Positions 38,496-47,327 of a DNA stretch of 64,000 nucleotides are shown piece after piece. Made by a program: the position numbers and the translations under genes. Source of the stretch: Ferirhizobium litorale (GTDB taxonomy: Bacteria; Pseudomonadota; Alphaproteobacteria; Rhizobiales; Rhizobiaceae); assembly GCA_030028905.1 (NCBI GenBank), contig JALDYZ010000002.1:186001-250000 (forward strand), in the 5' to 3' direction. The notes beneath the pieces were generated by a model. That model searched no databases, was not told the DNA's origin, and worked only from the letters and a program-made list of their open reading frames with translations. Position 1 is the first letter of the stretch, and every line of letters starts with the position of its first letter.

Positions 38496-39242
38496 ATGAA
38501 AATCGCCGTCATCAATCCCAACACCACGTCGAGCATGACCGCGACGATCGCGGACGCGGCGAGGCGCGTGGCCAACGACACGACGACAATCGAGGCCATC
38601 ACCTCCTCCATGGGGCCGGTGTCCATCGAAGGCTACTACGACGAGGCGCTGGCGCTGCCCGGGCTGTTGCTCGAAATCGCAAGAGCGGAACGAAACGGCG
38701 CGGTTGCCGCGGTGATTGCCTGTTTCGACGACACCGGGCTGGACGCCGCGCGGGCGCTGGCCGACATTCCGGTTCTGGGCATCTGCGAGGCGGCGCTGTC
38801 GGCTGCCTCCTTCATTGCCCAGCGCATCACCGTCGTCACCACGATGGAGCGATCACGCCTTCCTCTGGAACATCTGGTTCATCGCTACGGGATGGCCGGC
38901 AGGGTCAAGGTGCGTGCCGCCGACATCCCGGTCCTTTCCCTCGACGACCCTCAATCAAACGCCCGCGACAGGCTTCGAAACGAAATCGCGACCGCGCTGC
39001 GCGAGGACAAGACCGAAGCCATTGTGCTCGGCTGCGCCGGCATGGCGGATCTGACGCTCGACCTTCGGCGTGAATTCGGCGTGCCGGTGATCGATGGCGT
39101 CGCGGCGGCGGTCAAGCAGGCCGAAAGCCTCGTGGCCCTGGGTCTATCGACCGCCAAGCGCGGCGCCTATGCCGCCCCTGTCCACAAACCCTATATCGGG
39201 GCGCTGGAGGCTTTCGCGCCCGCGACAATCGGAGTGGCCTGA
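38496..39242 (+). CDS. Hydantoin racemase (Asp/Glu racemase superfamily)
   Basis: 248 residues. Racemises 5-substituted hydantoins through two catalytic cysteines. They are visible at Cys76 (VIACFDDTGL) and Cys180 (VLGCAGMADL), spaced as in characterised hydantoin racemases. The N-terminus MKIAVINPNTTSSMT is the usual family opening. Allantoin racemases belong to the same family and cannot be excluded. The gene is embedded in the ABC uptake operon, 1 bp before the GNAT gene. No hydantoinase or carbamoylase gene is in the window. Confidence 0.9.
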   Translation: MKIAVINPNTTSSMTATIADAARRVANDTTTIEAITSSMGPVSIEGYYDEALALPGLLLEIARAERNGAVAAVIACFDDTGLDAARALADIPVLGICEAALSAASFIAQRITVVTTMERSRLPLEHLVHRYGMAGRVKVRAADIPVLSLDDPQSNARDRLRNEIATALREDKTEAIVLGCAGMADLTLDLRREFGVPVIDGVAAAVKQAESLVALGLSTAKRGAYAAPVHKPYIGALEAFAPATIGVA

Positions 39243-39243
39243 C

Positions 39244-40083
39244 ATGAGCGGGATCGCCGTCAGGGCATTGCGGCTGCAAGAGGTCGAGCAACTCGTCGAC
39301 TGGGCAGCCATCGAGGGCTGGAACCCGGGCCTTGGCGACGCCGAAGCCTTCCGCTGCGCCGATCCGGACGGCTTCATCGGCTGTTTCGTCAATGAAGAAC
39401 TGGCGGCCGGGATATCGGCGGTCGCCTATGACGAAGGCTTCGGCTTCATCGGGCTCTACATCTGCCAGCCGCGGTTCCGTGGACAGGGCTTCGGCCGCCG
39501 CGTCTGGGACGCCGGCATGGCCTATCTCGGCGACCGTACTATCGGCCTCGACGGCGTGTCCGAACAGCAGGCGAACTATGCCAGCATCGGCTTTGCGCCG
39601 CACTATGAGACCGTGCGCTGGTCCGGATCCCCGGCAGCAGTGCCCTCGCCTCCGCAGAACATGCTACCTGTCGAGGACGGCGACCATGCGGACTTGCTCG
39701 CTTTCGATCGATTGCATTTCCCGGCTGCGCGCGAAACCTTCCTCAAAACCTGGCTGTCGCCACCGCACAAGGCCTTTCTCGCCCGCGACGCCGGTGGCAT
39801 CGCCGGCTACGCCGTCATCCGCGGCTGCCGCGAAGGCTTCAAGATCGGCCCTCTCTTCGCCGCAGGAGATGACATCGCCGGAGAACTGCTCTCGGCCTGC
39901 CTCGCCTCGGCCCCGCAGGAACTGATCCATATCGATGTCCCGCGCTATCAGGTCGGCTTCCGCGAGAGGCTTGTACATCTCGGCTTCCTGCCGGGATTCA
40001 CGACGATGCGCATGTACCGGGGCGCCGCGCCCGATCTCGCGGATAGCGGCGTGTACGGCATCACCACGCTCGAGCTTGGCTGA
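39244..40083 (+). CDS. GNAT family N-acetyltransferase, two-domain
   Basis: 279 residues from ATG 39244. The N-terminal GNAT domain has the acetyl-CoA loop QPRFRGQGFGRRVWDAG. The C-terminal part is a second, degenerate GNAT-like domain (GYAVIRGCREGFKIGPLFA), the layout of the GNAT/DUF-type acetyltransferases often found in rhizobial catabolic operons. The substrate is unknown; it may acetylate an amino acid derived from the transported compound. Last gene of the operon. Confidence 0.85.
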   Translation: MSGIAVRALRLQEVEQLVDWAAIEGWNPGLGDAEAFRCADPDGFIGCFVNEELAAGISAVAYDEGFGFIGLYICQPRFRGQGFGRRVWDAGMAYLGDRTIGLDGVSEQQANYASIGFAPHYETVRWSGSPAAVPSPPQNMLPVEDGDHADLLAFDRLHFPAARETFLKTWLSPPHKAFLARDAGGIAGYAVIRGCREGFKIGPLFAAGDDIAGELLSACLASAPQELIHIDVPRYQVGFRERLVHLGFLPGFTTMRMYRGAAPDLADSGVYGITTLELG

Positions 40084-40336
40084 GAATTGCGGAAATGTTT
40101 CGGAGGCATGCCTTCGAGTCCGCCTGTGCCGCCGCCGATATGGAACACCGGACCACCAGGCCGCAATATCCGTGCAGCCAGCATACCCGCGACGTGATCC
40201 AGATCGGCAGGATTAGGCAATAATCACGCAGGATTGAACATGTTCCACGCGCACATGGTCTTATACGATAGCTGCGGTTCAGCATGTCCCGGAGCCAGAG
40301 CACCAAGATCTGGCGTTGAAACACAAGGAGAGAACC

Positions 40337-40795
40337 ATGGTGACTTTGACGATCAACGGCACCGCACATGAGGTCGAAGCCGAAGCGGACATGCCGCTTC
40401 TATGGGTGATCCGCGACCTCGTTGGCCTCACCGGAACGAAATTCGGCTGTGGCATAGCGCAATGTGGCGCCTGCACGGTTCATCTGGATGGCTCGCCCGT
40501 GCGTTCCTGTCAGACCTTTGTCGGCGACGTCGGGGATGCGAAGGTGACGACCATCGAGGGTTTGTCGGGCAAGGTAGCCGAAACGGTACAGATGGTTTGG
40601 GCCGATCTCGATGTACCGCAATGCGGTTACTGTCAGTCCGGGCAGATTATGTCTGTGACCGATCTGCTGACGAACAATCCGAAACCTACCGACGACGATA
40701 TCGACGCTGCCATGACAGGAAATCTCTGTCGTTGCGCCACCTATCATCGGATCCGCGCTGGGATTCACGAAGCTTCAAAGCGCTTGGAGGCATAA
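40337..40795 (+). CDS. Isoquinoline 1-oxidoreductase-like small [2Fe-2S] subunit
   Basis: 152 residues of the xanthine-dehydrogenase family iron-sulfur subunit. All eight cluster ligands are present: Cys38, 43, 46 and 58 (plant-type 2Fe-2S) and Cys96, 99, 131 and 133 (helical 2Fe-2S, CGYCQSG ... NLCRC). AAGGAGAGAACC precedes ATG 40337. It passes electrons from the molybdenum subunit encoded 3 bp downstream. Aldehydes or N-heterocycles are typical substrates; the exact one cannot be told. Confidence 0.92.
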   Translation: MVTLTINGTAHEVEAEADMPLLWVIRDLVGLTGTKFGCGIAQCGACTVHLDGSPVRSCQTFVGDVGDAKVTTIEGLSGKVAETVQMVWADLDVPQCGYCQSGQIMSVTDLLTNNPKPTDDDIDAAMTGNLCRCATYHRIRAGIHEASKRLEA

Positions 40796-40798
40796 GTC

Positions 40799-43015
40799 AT
40801 GATCCCGAAACAGATGCAATCTCTTCATCTTTCCGTGGAAAAAGTCCAGGCGTCGAGACGGCAATTCATCCTTGGTGTGCTGGCGGCCGGTGGCGGCGCT
40901 GCCTTCGGCTATCACATCCTGGCCGCATCTCCCGCCGCCGCCGAGACGGCTGACAAAGCAAAGGAAGCTCTTGCCTTTACCCCCTATCTGACAATCGATG
41001 GCAACGGCAAGGTAACCGTGCTGTCCTCTCAGTTCGAGATGGGACAGGGCTCCTACAACGGCATCGCCACGCTGGTTGCGGAAGAACTGGATGCCGATTG
41101 GTCGACCATTGAGGTCCTGGGGGCTGCAGGCAATGTAGCAGCCTATGGCAATATCGCGTTCGGGGGCAAATTTCAGGGGACAGGCGGATCCACGTCGATG
41201 TTCACCTCCTGGGAGCGCTATCGCAAGGCAGGCGCGGCTGCACGCGCGACGCTGGTTGCCGCCGCCGCGTCCGAATGGGGAGTGCAATCATCGGAAATTG
41301 CCGTCGAGAACGGCGTCGTTTCCCATCCGTCCGGCAAGAGTGGCGGCTTCGGTGCGTTTGCCGCCAAGGCTGCATCCATGCCGATTCCGGCCGATGTAAC
41401 GCTCAAGCAGCCGAGCGACTGGAAGCTGATCGGCAACGAAAAGTTGAAACGTTTCGACAGCGCCCGAAAGTCGAACGGCACGGAGCAATACACGATCGAC
41501 GTCAAGTTGCCCGGCATGCTGACGGCAGTCATGATCCACCCGCCCCTGTTCGGTGCGACGCTCAAGTCCTTCGATGCAACGGCGGCAAAGGCTATCAAAG
41601 GTGTCGTCGATGTTGTCGAGACGCCGCGCGGCGTCGCCGTGGTTGCCGAACATATGTGGGCCGCGATCAGTGGCCGGGACGCCGTTTCAGTCGAATGGGA
41701 TGAGAGCACCGCTGAAAAGCGGAGCACGCTTGAACTGATGTCGCTGTACAAGGACATCGCCGGCAAGGCCCCGGCTGCGATTGCGCGCAAGGACGGCGAC
41801 GCCGATGCCGGTTTTGCGTCCGCCGCCAAGGTCTTGGAGGCGACTTTTGAGTTTCCGTATCTTTCGCACGCCGCAATGGAGCCACTGAACGCTGTCGCGC
41901 GGAAAAATGACGACGGAACGCTCGAAATCTGGGGTGGGCATCAGTTCCCCGACGTCTATCAGATGCTCGCCGGTCAGATCGCCGGCATCACCCCTGACAA
42001 GGTGCAGTTGCATGTGATGAAAACAGGCGGCAGCTTCGGCCGTCGTGCTGTCTTCGACGGCGACGTCGTCGTCGAGGCTGTCCATGTTGCCAAGGCTATC
42101 GGCTACAAGGCGCCGGTTAAGGTGCAGTGGACACGCGAGGACGACATTCGCGGTGGACGCTATCGTCCTTCCTATGTCCACCGGATGAAGGCCGGGATAG
42201 ACGGCGAAGGAAAGCTCATTGCCTGGAGCGACCACGTGGTGGGCCAGTCCATCATGGGCAAGACGATGTTTGACGGCATGATCAAGAACGGTGTCGATCC
42301 CACATCCGTGGAAGGCGCCAACAATCTTCCCTATGCCATTCCCAACCAGACCGTCGGCCTGACAACCACGGAGGTCGGGGTGCCGGTTCTCTGGTGGCGT
42401 TCGGTCGGTTCGACGCATACGGCCTTTGCCGCGGAAGCATTTCTTGACGAGATCGCCGAGGCCGCTGGACAAGATCCCGTCGAGTACCGTCTGTCGATGC
42501 TTGAGCCGCAATCGCGCCATGCCGTTGTTCTCAAGATGGCGGCGGAAAAGGCGGAATGGGCAAAGCCATTGGCAGCGGGTCGTTTTCGTGGCGTATCTGT
42601 CGCGGAAAGCTTCGGCACGGTCGTTGCGCAGATCGCCGAAGTTTCCGTCAACAGTAGCGGTGGCATCAAGGTCGAACGCGTTGTTGCCGCCGTCGATTGC
42701 GGGCTGGCGGTCAATCCGGATCAGGTCCGTGCGCAGGTGGAGGGTGGCGTCGGGTTCGGCTTGGGCGCCATACTGGCCGAGGAAATCACCCTGTCCAAAG
42801 GAATGGTCGACCAGGGCAACTTCGATGTCTACACACCGCTTCGGATCGATGCGATGCCAGTTGTCGAGGTTCATATTCTCCCGTCGGCCAATCCGCCCTC
42901 GGGAATCGGCGAGCCGGGCGTTCCGCCCATCGGGCCCGCGGTCGCAAACGCCGTCTACAAGGCGCTTGGAAAGCGGATCTACGTTATGCCGTTCGCCAAG
43001 TCGCTCAGCGCGTAA
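40799..43015 (+). CDS. Isoquinoline 1-oxidoreductase-like molybdopterin subunit
   Basis: 738 residues, the length of the IorB-type single-chain Mo subunit. The N-terminus contains SRRQFILGVLAAGGG, a twin-arginine-like signal, so the complex is probably exported with its small subunit. Molybdopterin-cytosine-dinucleotide motifs include EMGQGSYNGIATLVAEELD, GGSFGRRAVFDGD and a C-terminal IGEPGVPPIGPAVANAV with the catalytic glutamate. No XdhC-like maturation factor or cytochrome partner is nearby. Confidence 0.92.
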   Translation: MIPKQMQSLHLSVEKVQASRRQFILGVLAAGGGAAFGYHILAASPAAAETADKAKEALAFTPYLTIDGNGKVTVLSSQFEMGQGSYNGIATLVAEELDADWSTIEVLGAAGNVAAYGNIAFGGKFQGTGGSTSMFTSWERYRKAGAAARATLVAAAASEWGVQSSEIAVENGVVSHPSGKSGGFGAFAAKAASMPIPADVTLKQPSDWKLIGNEKLKRFDSARKSNGTEQYTIDVKLPGMLTAVMIHPPLFGATLKSFDATAAKAIKGVVDVVETPRGVAVVAEHMWAAISGRDAVSVEWDESTAEKRSTLELMSLYKDIAGKAPAAIARKDGDADAGFASAAKVLEATFEFPYLSHAAMEPLNAVARKNDDGTLEIWGGHQFPDVYQMLAGQIAGITPDKVQLHVMKTGGSFGRRAVFDGDVVVEAVHVAKAIGYKAPVKVQWTREDDIRGGRYRPSYVHRMKAGIDGEGKLIAWSDHVVGQSIMGKTMFDGMIKNGVDPTSVEGANNLPYAIPNQTVGLTTTEVGVPVLWWRSVGSTHTAFAAEAFLDEIAEAAGQDPVEYRLSMLEPQSRHAVVLKMAAEKAEWAKPLAAGRFRGVSVAESFGTVVAQIAEVSVNSSGGIKVERVVAAVDCGLAVNPDQVRAQVEGGVGFGLGAILAEEITLSKGMVDQGNFDVYTPLRIDAMPVVEVHILPSANPPSGIGEPGVPPIGPAVANAVYKALGKRIYVMPFAKSLSA

Positions 43016-43102
43016 CATCGTTCCCGGCATCATCAACGCGGGCCGGGGACACGGATCTCGGCCCGTGTCCCCGGTGCAAGTTCGCGCATTCCGGTCGCTG
43101 CT

Positions 43103-44059
43103 CTAGGCAAGCACATGCTCCGGGACGCCCTGGCGCGCATTCCGCCGGATCGTCTGTGGCGGCTGGCCAAACGTCCGCAAGAAAGCGCGACGCATGCGAT
43201 CCCGGTCGGCAAATCCGGCTTCCTCGGCGATCACGTCCATGGAGTGACGACCCTGCTCCATCATCAGCCGCGCCGCCTCGACGCGAAGTGTCTCGACGGC
43301 CTTGGCGGGAGATTGCCCCGTCTCGGCGCGGAATGCCCGGCTGAACTGCCGCGCACTGAGACCCGCCGCATCGGCCAGTTCTTCCACCGAGAGGACGCTT
43401 CGCAGGTTGGCCTTGGCGAAGTCGATCGATTTCTGGATACGGTCCGATTTCGGCTCGAGCTCGAGCAGCGCGGAAAACTGCGACTGGCCGCCGGCACGCC
43501 GGTGATAGACAACGAGCTTGCGGGCGACGGCACGGGCGATCTCTGCCCCATGGTCTTTCTCAACCATCGCCAGCGCCAGGTCGATGCCCGCGGTCATTCC
43601 GGCCGAGGTCCAGACGCTGCCATCGACGATGAAGATGCGGTCCTCCTCGACCTTGACCGCCGGGAAGCGCTCCTGCAGCTGTCGTGCAAAAGCCCAATGC
43701 GTGGTCGCCCGGCGCCCGTCCAGCAGCCCGGACTCCGCCAACACGAAGGCGCCGGTACAGGGTGCCGCCATGCGCCGCGAGGTCTGAAACGAACGGCGCG
43801 CGAATTCGATCAGGCCCGGCGTCATCGGTTCGATCACCGCTGCCGCGCCGAACATCACCGTGTCATACGTCGTCTCATCGAAGGCTTTGGTGATGACGCC
43901 GAAGCCGGCCGACGACTGGACTGCGCCGCCGGCTTCGGAAAGGAGGTCAATCGCATAGGCAGGCTCGCCGAGCTCGGCATTGACCATTTCGAAGGCGGTT
44001 ACTGCCGCGAAGCCCATCAGTTGGAACCCCGGAAAGACGACGAATCCGATCCTGTGCAT
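43103..44059 (-). CDS. GlxA-family AraC regulator with DJ-1/PfpI domain
   Basis: 318 residues. The N-terminal class-I amidotransferase-like (DJ-1/PfpI) domain has the elbow AAPCTGAFVLAESGLLDGRRATTHW. The C-terminal double-HTH AraC domain is ELADAAGLSARQFSRAFRAETGQSPAKAVETLRVEAARLM. Such regulators often control nearby oxidoreductases, so the molybdoenzyme operon or the SDR is a plausible target. A 9-bp inverted repeat overlaps its start codon (separate entry), suggesting autoregulation. Confidence 0.92.
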   Translation of the reverse strand: MHRIGFVVFPGFQLMGFAAVTAFEMVNAELGEPAYAIDLLSEAGGAVQSSAGFGVITKAFDETTYDTVMFGAAAVIEPMTPGLIEFARRSFQTSRRMAAPCTGAFVLAESGLLDGRRATTHWAFARQLQERFPAVKVEEDRIFIVDGSVWTSAGMTAGIDLALAMVEKDHGAEIARAVARKLVVYHRRAGGQSQFSALLELEPKSDRIQKSIDFAKANLRSVLSVEELADAAGLSARQFSRAFRAETGQSPAKAVETLRVEAARLMMEQGRHSMDVIAEEAGFADRDRMRRAFLRTFGQPPQTIRRNARQGVPEHVLA

Positions 44060-44095
44060 GATACATTCCTAGTCCTTAAACGCCGTATGTATCAT
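44058..44095 (-). promoter_or_regulatory. Inverted repeat over the AraC gene start
   Basis: ATGATACAT (44058-44066) and ATGTATCAT (44087-44095) are perfect inverted copies separated by 20 bp. The first covers the start codon. Could be an autoregulatory operator of the GlxA-type regulator. Confidence 0.45.
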
Positions 44096-44149
44096 ATTTG
44101 CGCCATACTACGTAGTCCCGGAAACGGGGAACACGCCAATGCGGCCATG

Positions 44150-44956
44150 CTACTTGCCGGCTCCGTTCCCATACCGGGCCGCGGGTACGCTGCGCGACAG
44201 ATTGGGCATCAATTTCTGCCGAGCCTCTTCATAGGCCTCCCAGTCGGCGACCTCGGGCAGCGAGGGAATGGTGATGCCCTCGCCTAGGTCAAGGCCGGAA
44301 AGTGCGGCGTCCACCATCGCCTCGGCGGGCATGACGATCTCGCCCGGCAGGTGCTCGACGGGTGTGCCAGCGACGCCCCAGAAGTCGGTCGCCGTGGCGC
44401 CCGGAAGAACGGCCTGGACACGAATGTTCTTGTCGGCAAGTTCCTTCTGCAGCGACAGGGTAAAGGCAAGCACGAAGGCCTTGGTGCCACCATAGACGCC
44501 GTTCAGCACTTCCGGGGCGACGCCCACGATCGATGCGATGTTGATGATAGCGCCGGTGTTGCGCGCGACGAAGGCCGGTACGGCGGCGTAGGTCAGCCGC
44601 GTCAGCGCCGTCACGTTCAGCGTGATCATCTCCTCCATCTTCTCGACGTCGGATGCCAGCAACGGGGCGGTGGCGCCGACGCCGGCATTGTTGACCAGCA
44701 GCGTAATGCTGGCATCGGTTCGCAGCACCTTTTCGATGCGCGCAAGATCGCTCTTGTCGCCAAGGTCCGCCGCCACCACTTCGATGGTGCGCCCGGTCTG
44801 ATCGGCGATGCGCCGCGCAAGTTCTTCGAGTCGCGAACGATTACGGGCGACGAGGATCAGATCATATCCCCGGCGCGCCAGGCGATCGGCGTAGATTGCA
44901 CCGATGCCCGAGGAGGCACCGGTAATCAGCGCGGTTCCTTTTGAGTTCTGGGTCAT
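44150..44956 (-). CDS. Short-chain dehydrogenase/reductase
   Basis: 268 residues from ATG 44956 with GAAGGAGCCTGCA upstream. Classical SDR: TGASSGIGAIYADRLARRG (NADP-type glycine motif), NNAGVG, catalytic Ser in NIASIVG, and YGGTKAF with the YxxxK-like pair. It looks like the YqjQ/DltE-type SDRs. The substrate is unknown. It lies directly upstream of the GlxA-type AraC gene on the same strand. Confidence 0.9.
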   Translation of the reverse strand: MTQNSKGTALITGASSGIGAIYADRLARRGYDLILVARNRSRLEELARRIADQTGRTIEVVAADLGDKSDLARIEKVLRTDASITLLVNNAGVGATAPLLASDVEKMEEMITLNVTALTRLTYAAVPAFVARNTGAIINIASIVGVAPEVLNGVYGGTKAFVLAFTLSLQKELADKNIRVQAVLPGATATDFWGVAGTPVEHLPGEIVMPAEAMVDAALSGLDLGEGITIPSLPEVADWEAYEEARQKLMPNLSRSVPAARYGNGAGK

Positions 44957-45266
44957 TGCAGGCTCCTTCAGGTTGGTTTCGTAGCCTGACGATAGGCCTA
45001 AACAGTCGCGTCTCAAATGTCGTATATCCGGCTTTTTAGGCCATCGATCTGCGACGGATCGCTGAAGGTCAAAGCGGGCGGAAACTATCCTCTTTCAGAA
45101 GTCGGCGAGGCGCATTCGGACATCGCGAGCGGCGTATGCTGGGCTACCTCCACAGAGAGGCAGCGGCCATTCTGATCCAAGAAGGCGAGACGTGAGGGCC
45201 AATGATGAGAAGGATCGGCAACAAGCGGCCGATCCTTCGACAGCATCCGTGGCTACCTTTGTGCTT
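44957..45266 (-). other. 310-bp gap between the SDR gene and the small-peptide gene
   Basis: No gene recognised. Contains a clear hairpin at 45210-45237 (AAGGATCGGC, 8-base loop, GCCGATCCTT, perfect 10-bp arms), 30 bp past the stop of the 41-residue peptide, likely ending the ohr transcript. The rest presumably holds the SDR promoter. Confidence 0.5.
45210..45237 (-). terminator. Hairpin after the ohr/small-peptide unit
   Basis: Perfect 10-bp arms AAGGATCGGC / GCCGATCCTT, loop AACAAGCG. On the minus strand it is followed by CTCATCATT, a weak U-rich tail. Confidence 0.6.
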
Positions 45267-45392
45267 TCACCAGGTCAGCGACGACACTGTGAGCAGCACC
45301 GCGAGCGGCGACGGTTCCAACGACGTGAAATCATAGACGCATGGAGCCGCAAAGACGGCAAGCATCAAGATTCCTGCGACGAGACGTTTCAT
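45267..45392 (-). CDS. Possible 41-residue secreted or membrane peptide
   Basis: ATG 45392 is preceded by a strong Shine-Dalgarno sequence, AGGGAGGGTCAA, 28 bp downstream of the ohr stop. The product begins MKRLVAGILMLAVFAAPC, a short basic N-terminus followed by a hydrophobic segment with a cysteine, and a 23-residue tail. It resembles a small signal-peptide-bearing protein or lipoprotein, though the tail is not recognisable. The real evidence is the RBS and signal-like sequence; it may be a decayed gene. Confidence 0.4.
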   Translation of the reverse strand: MKRLVAGILMLAVFAAPCVYDFTSLEPSPLAVLLTVSSLTW

Positions 45393-45420
45393 TTGACCCT
45401 CCCTGGTTCGGATGTGGAGC

Positions 45421-45837
45421 TCAAACGACGTTGAGCTCGACATGGATGTTGCCGCGCGTCGCCTTGGAATAGGGGCAGGTCTGATGGGCTTCGTCGACCA
45501 GCGCGCGAGCGAGGTCCGGGGCGAGTCCCGGAAGGCTGACATTCAGACGGGCCTGCAGAAAGTAGGCGCCGTCCGTCGAACCAAGGTCGACTTCCGCATC
45601 GACTGCCGTATCGGAGGGAAGTCTGATCTGCCGCTTGCCGGCGGCCTTGGTCATCGCACCAATGAAGCATGCGGACCAGCCAGCTGCAAAGAGCTGTTCA
45701 GGGTTGGTGCCGGGTTGGCCAGCTCCGGGAGGCGAGAGCTTGACACTGAGCTGCGCGTCATCGCTGCGTGCGAACCCATCGCGCCCCCCGGTCGTGTGAG
45801 TCCTGCCTGTATAGAGGACCTTTTCGATCTTCGTCAT
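45421..45837 (-). CDS. ohr: Organic hydroperoxide resistance protein Ohr
   Basis: 138-residue OsmC/Ohr-family peroxidase that reduces organic hydroperoxides using two cysteines, Cys57 (GWSACFIGAM) and Cys121 (HQTCPYSKAT), reduced by lipoylated proteins. The opening MTKIEKVLYTGRTHTTGGRDG is characteristic of Ohr rather than OsmC. No OhrR repressor is adjacent. Instead, its promoter holds a GATAC-type direct repeat also found before the Tat-exported hydrolase gene, and the two-component system gene pair lies directly upstream. Confidence 0.93.
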   Translation of the reverse strand: MTKIEKVLYTGRTHTTGGRDGFARSDDAQLSVKLSPPGAGQPGTNPEQLFAAGWSACFIGAMTKAAGKRQIRLPSDTAVDAEVDLGSTDGAYFLQARLNVSLPGLAPDLARALVDEAHQTCPYSKATRGNIHVELNVV

Positions 45838-45944
45838 GGAACACTCCTTTGTCTCGTCGCGGGTTGCGACATCTGGTGACGGAGTGCTTTTTGACAGGGC
45901 GACGTATCCGGAGTGTTTCCTGAAACGCAGGAAGTGTATCAGAT

Positions 45945-45983
45945 CGTAGCACGCAGATGCCGAGATACCTTCTCGTACAAGAT
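45945..45983 (-). promoter_or_regulatory. Two-component-type promoter element upstream of ohr
   Basis: Plus-strand GATACCTTCTCGTACAAGAT (45964-45983), with GTAGCA 12-13 bp to its left (45946-45951). Read in the direction of ohr this is TTGTACGAGAAGGTATC with a 10-bp repeat period, followed by a TGCTAC box that could be a -10. A closely similar copy lies at 49334-49370. Confidence 0.5.
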
Positions 45984-46007
45984 CCCGGCAGAAGAGCGAC
46001 CCGATGT

Positions 46008-47327
46008 TTACTGAAGCGTGACTTCCGCCGCCAGTCCACCGCCAGCACGATTGTACAGCCGGACGGAGCCGCCGATCGCGCCCGCCAGTTGCTGGGCGAT
46101 GGCAAGCCCGAGCCCCGTGCCGCCGGTTTCGCGATTGCGCGATTGCTCCAATCGCAAATATGGCTGCATGACAGCTTCCAGCATATCGTCCGGAATGCCC
46201 GGCCCATGATCGAGCACGGTGATGACGACACCGCCCTCGCCTTTCCGCTCGACGCTGATTTCCGCAGCGCCCGCGAACTTGATCGCATTGTCGATGAAGT
46301 TCGTGAGGATGCGACGCAGCGCATGTGGTTTGGTCGAGGTTGTACCCTGCACGACGCCGACCACAGTGACCGCTTTTCCGGTGTCCTGATAGTCGTAGGC
46401 GATGCTGTCGACAAAGGAGGACAGATCGATGCGCGAGTTCTTCTCGCCACTGCCGTGCGAGCTGCGGGCATAGGCGATACCGTCCTGCACCAGCCGCTCG
46501 ATCTCGCGCAGGTCATTGGTGAGCTTGTCCTTCTCGGGAGAGTCGTCCGCCATGTCCGCACGCAGGCGCATGCGGGTGATGGGCGTCTGCAGGTCGTGGG
46601 AGATCGCTGCAAGGATCTGCACCCGCTCCTCAAGATATTGGGCAATCCGGTCCCGCATGGCGTTGAAGGCACGGGCCGCATGGACTACCTCGCTCGGTCC
46701 GGCCTCGATCAATGGCTGGCCTTTCTTGTTCGGATCGAGCGCATCCGCCGCCGCCGCCAGCTCTCCGAGCGGTCGGATCGCTTGGCGCACAGCAAACCAG
46801 GTGCAAAGCACCAGCAGCACCATCTGCGCGACGAGGACATAGGGAAGCCATTCGGCGATCGGCATGACGCCTGTCGGGGTCACGTCGATCGTCAGCGGCG
46901 TGCCGTCGGACAGCGTCAAATGCCCCTGCAGGCGTTTGCCGTCACCGGGGATGGACTCGATCCGCAAGGGAAACTTGTGTCCGGCCGCCTCCTCGATTCG
47001 TTCCGCGATCTCTGCACCGCGGCCCGACGTGTCCGGCACGCCTGGAAGTCCCGGGCCGAGCACGAGCCGATAGTTGCCGCGGCTCAGGCGATCCAGCCAG
47101 TCGGGCCGTTCGTTGGCCGGCAGCCTGTCGAGCACAGCGATCGACGTCGCCAGATCGCTTTCCAGCGTGCCGAGCATGACCGTCTTGGCCGACATGTAGC
47201 GTTCGAGGAAAAGGATGCCGAAGGAAAGGCCGCAGGCGATTGCCAGACCGGTGAACAGGATGAGGAAGAGACGCGAACGAAGTGTATCCGGCCACCACCC
47301 TCGGCGGGAGGCGCGACCGGTCGTCAT
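46008..47327 (-). CDS. Sensor histidine kinase (OmpR-system type)
   Basis: 439 residues. Two membrane segments (about 19-41 and 160-181) flank a periplasmic domain. A HAMP linker begins RQAIRPLGELAAAADAL. The H-box AISHDLQTPITRMR holds His244. HATPase motifs N (ILTNFIDNAIKFA), G1 (LDHGPGIPD) and G2 (GGTGLGLAIAQQLA) are intact. Its ATG overlaps the response regulator stop by 4 bp. The signal is unknown; neighbours suggest peroxide or redox stress. Confidence 0.94.
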   Translation of the reverse strand: MTTGRASRRGWWPDTLRSRLFLILFTGLAIACGLSFGILFLERYMSAKTVMLGTLESDLATSIAVLDRLPANERPDWLDRLSRGNYRLVLGPGLPGVPDTSGRGAEIAERIEEAAGHKFPLRIESIPGDGKRLQGHLTLSDGTPLTIDVTPTGVMPIAEWLPYVLVAQMVLLVLCTWFAVRQAIRPLGELAAAADALDPNKKGQPLIEAGPSEVVHAARAFNAMRDRIAQYLEERVQILAAISHDLQTPITRMRLRADMADDSPEKDKLTNDLREIERLVQDGIAYARSSHGSGEKNSRIDLSSFVDSIAYDYQDTGKAVTVVGVVQGTTSTKPHALRRILTNFIDNAIKFAGAAEISVERKGEGGVVITVLDHGPGIPDDMLEAVMQPYLRLEQSRNRETGGTGLGLAIAQQLAGAIGGSVRLYNRAGGGLAAEVTLQ

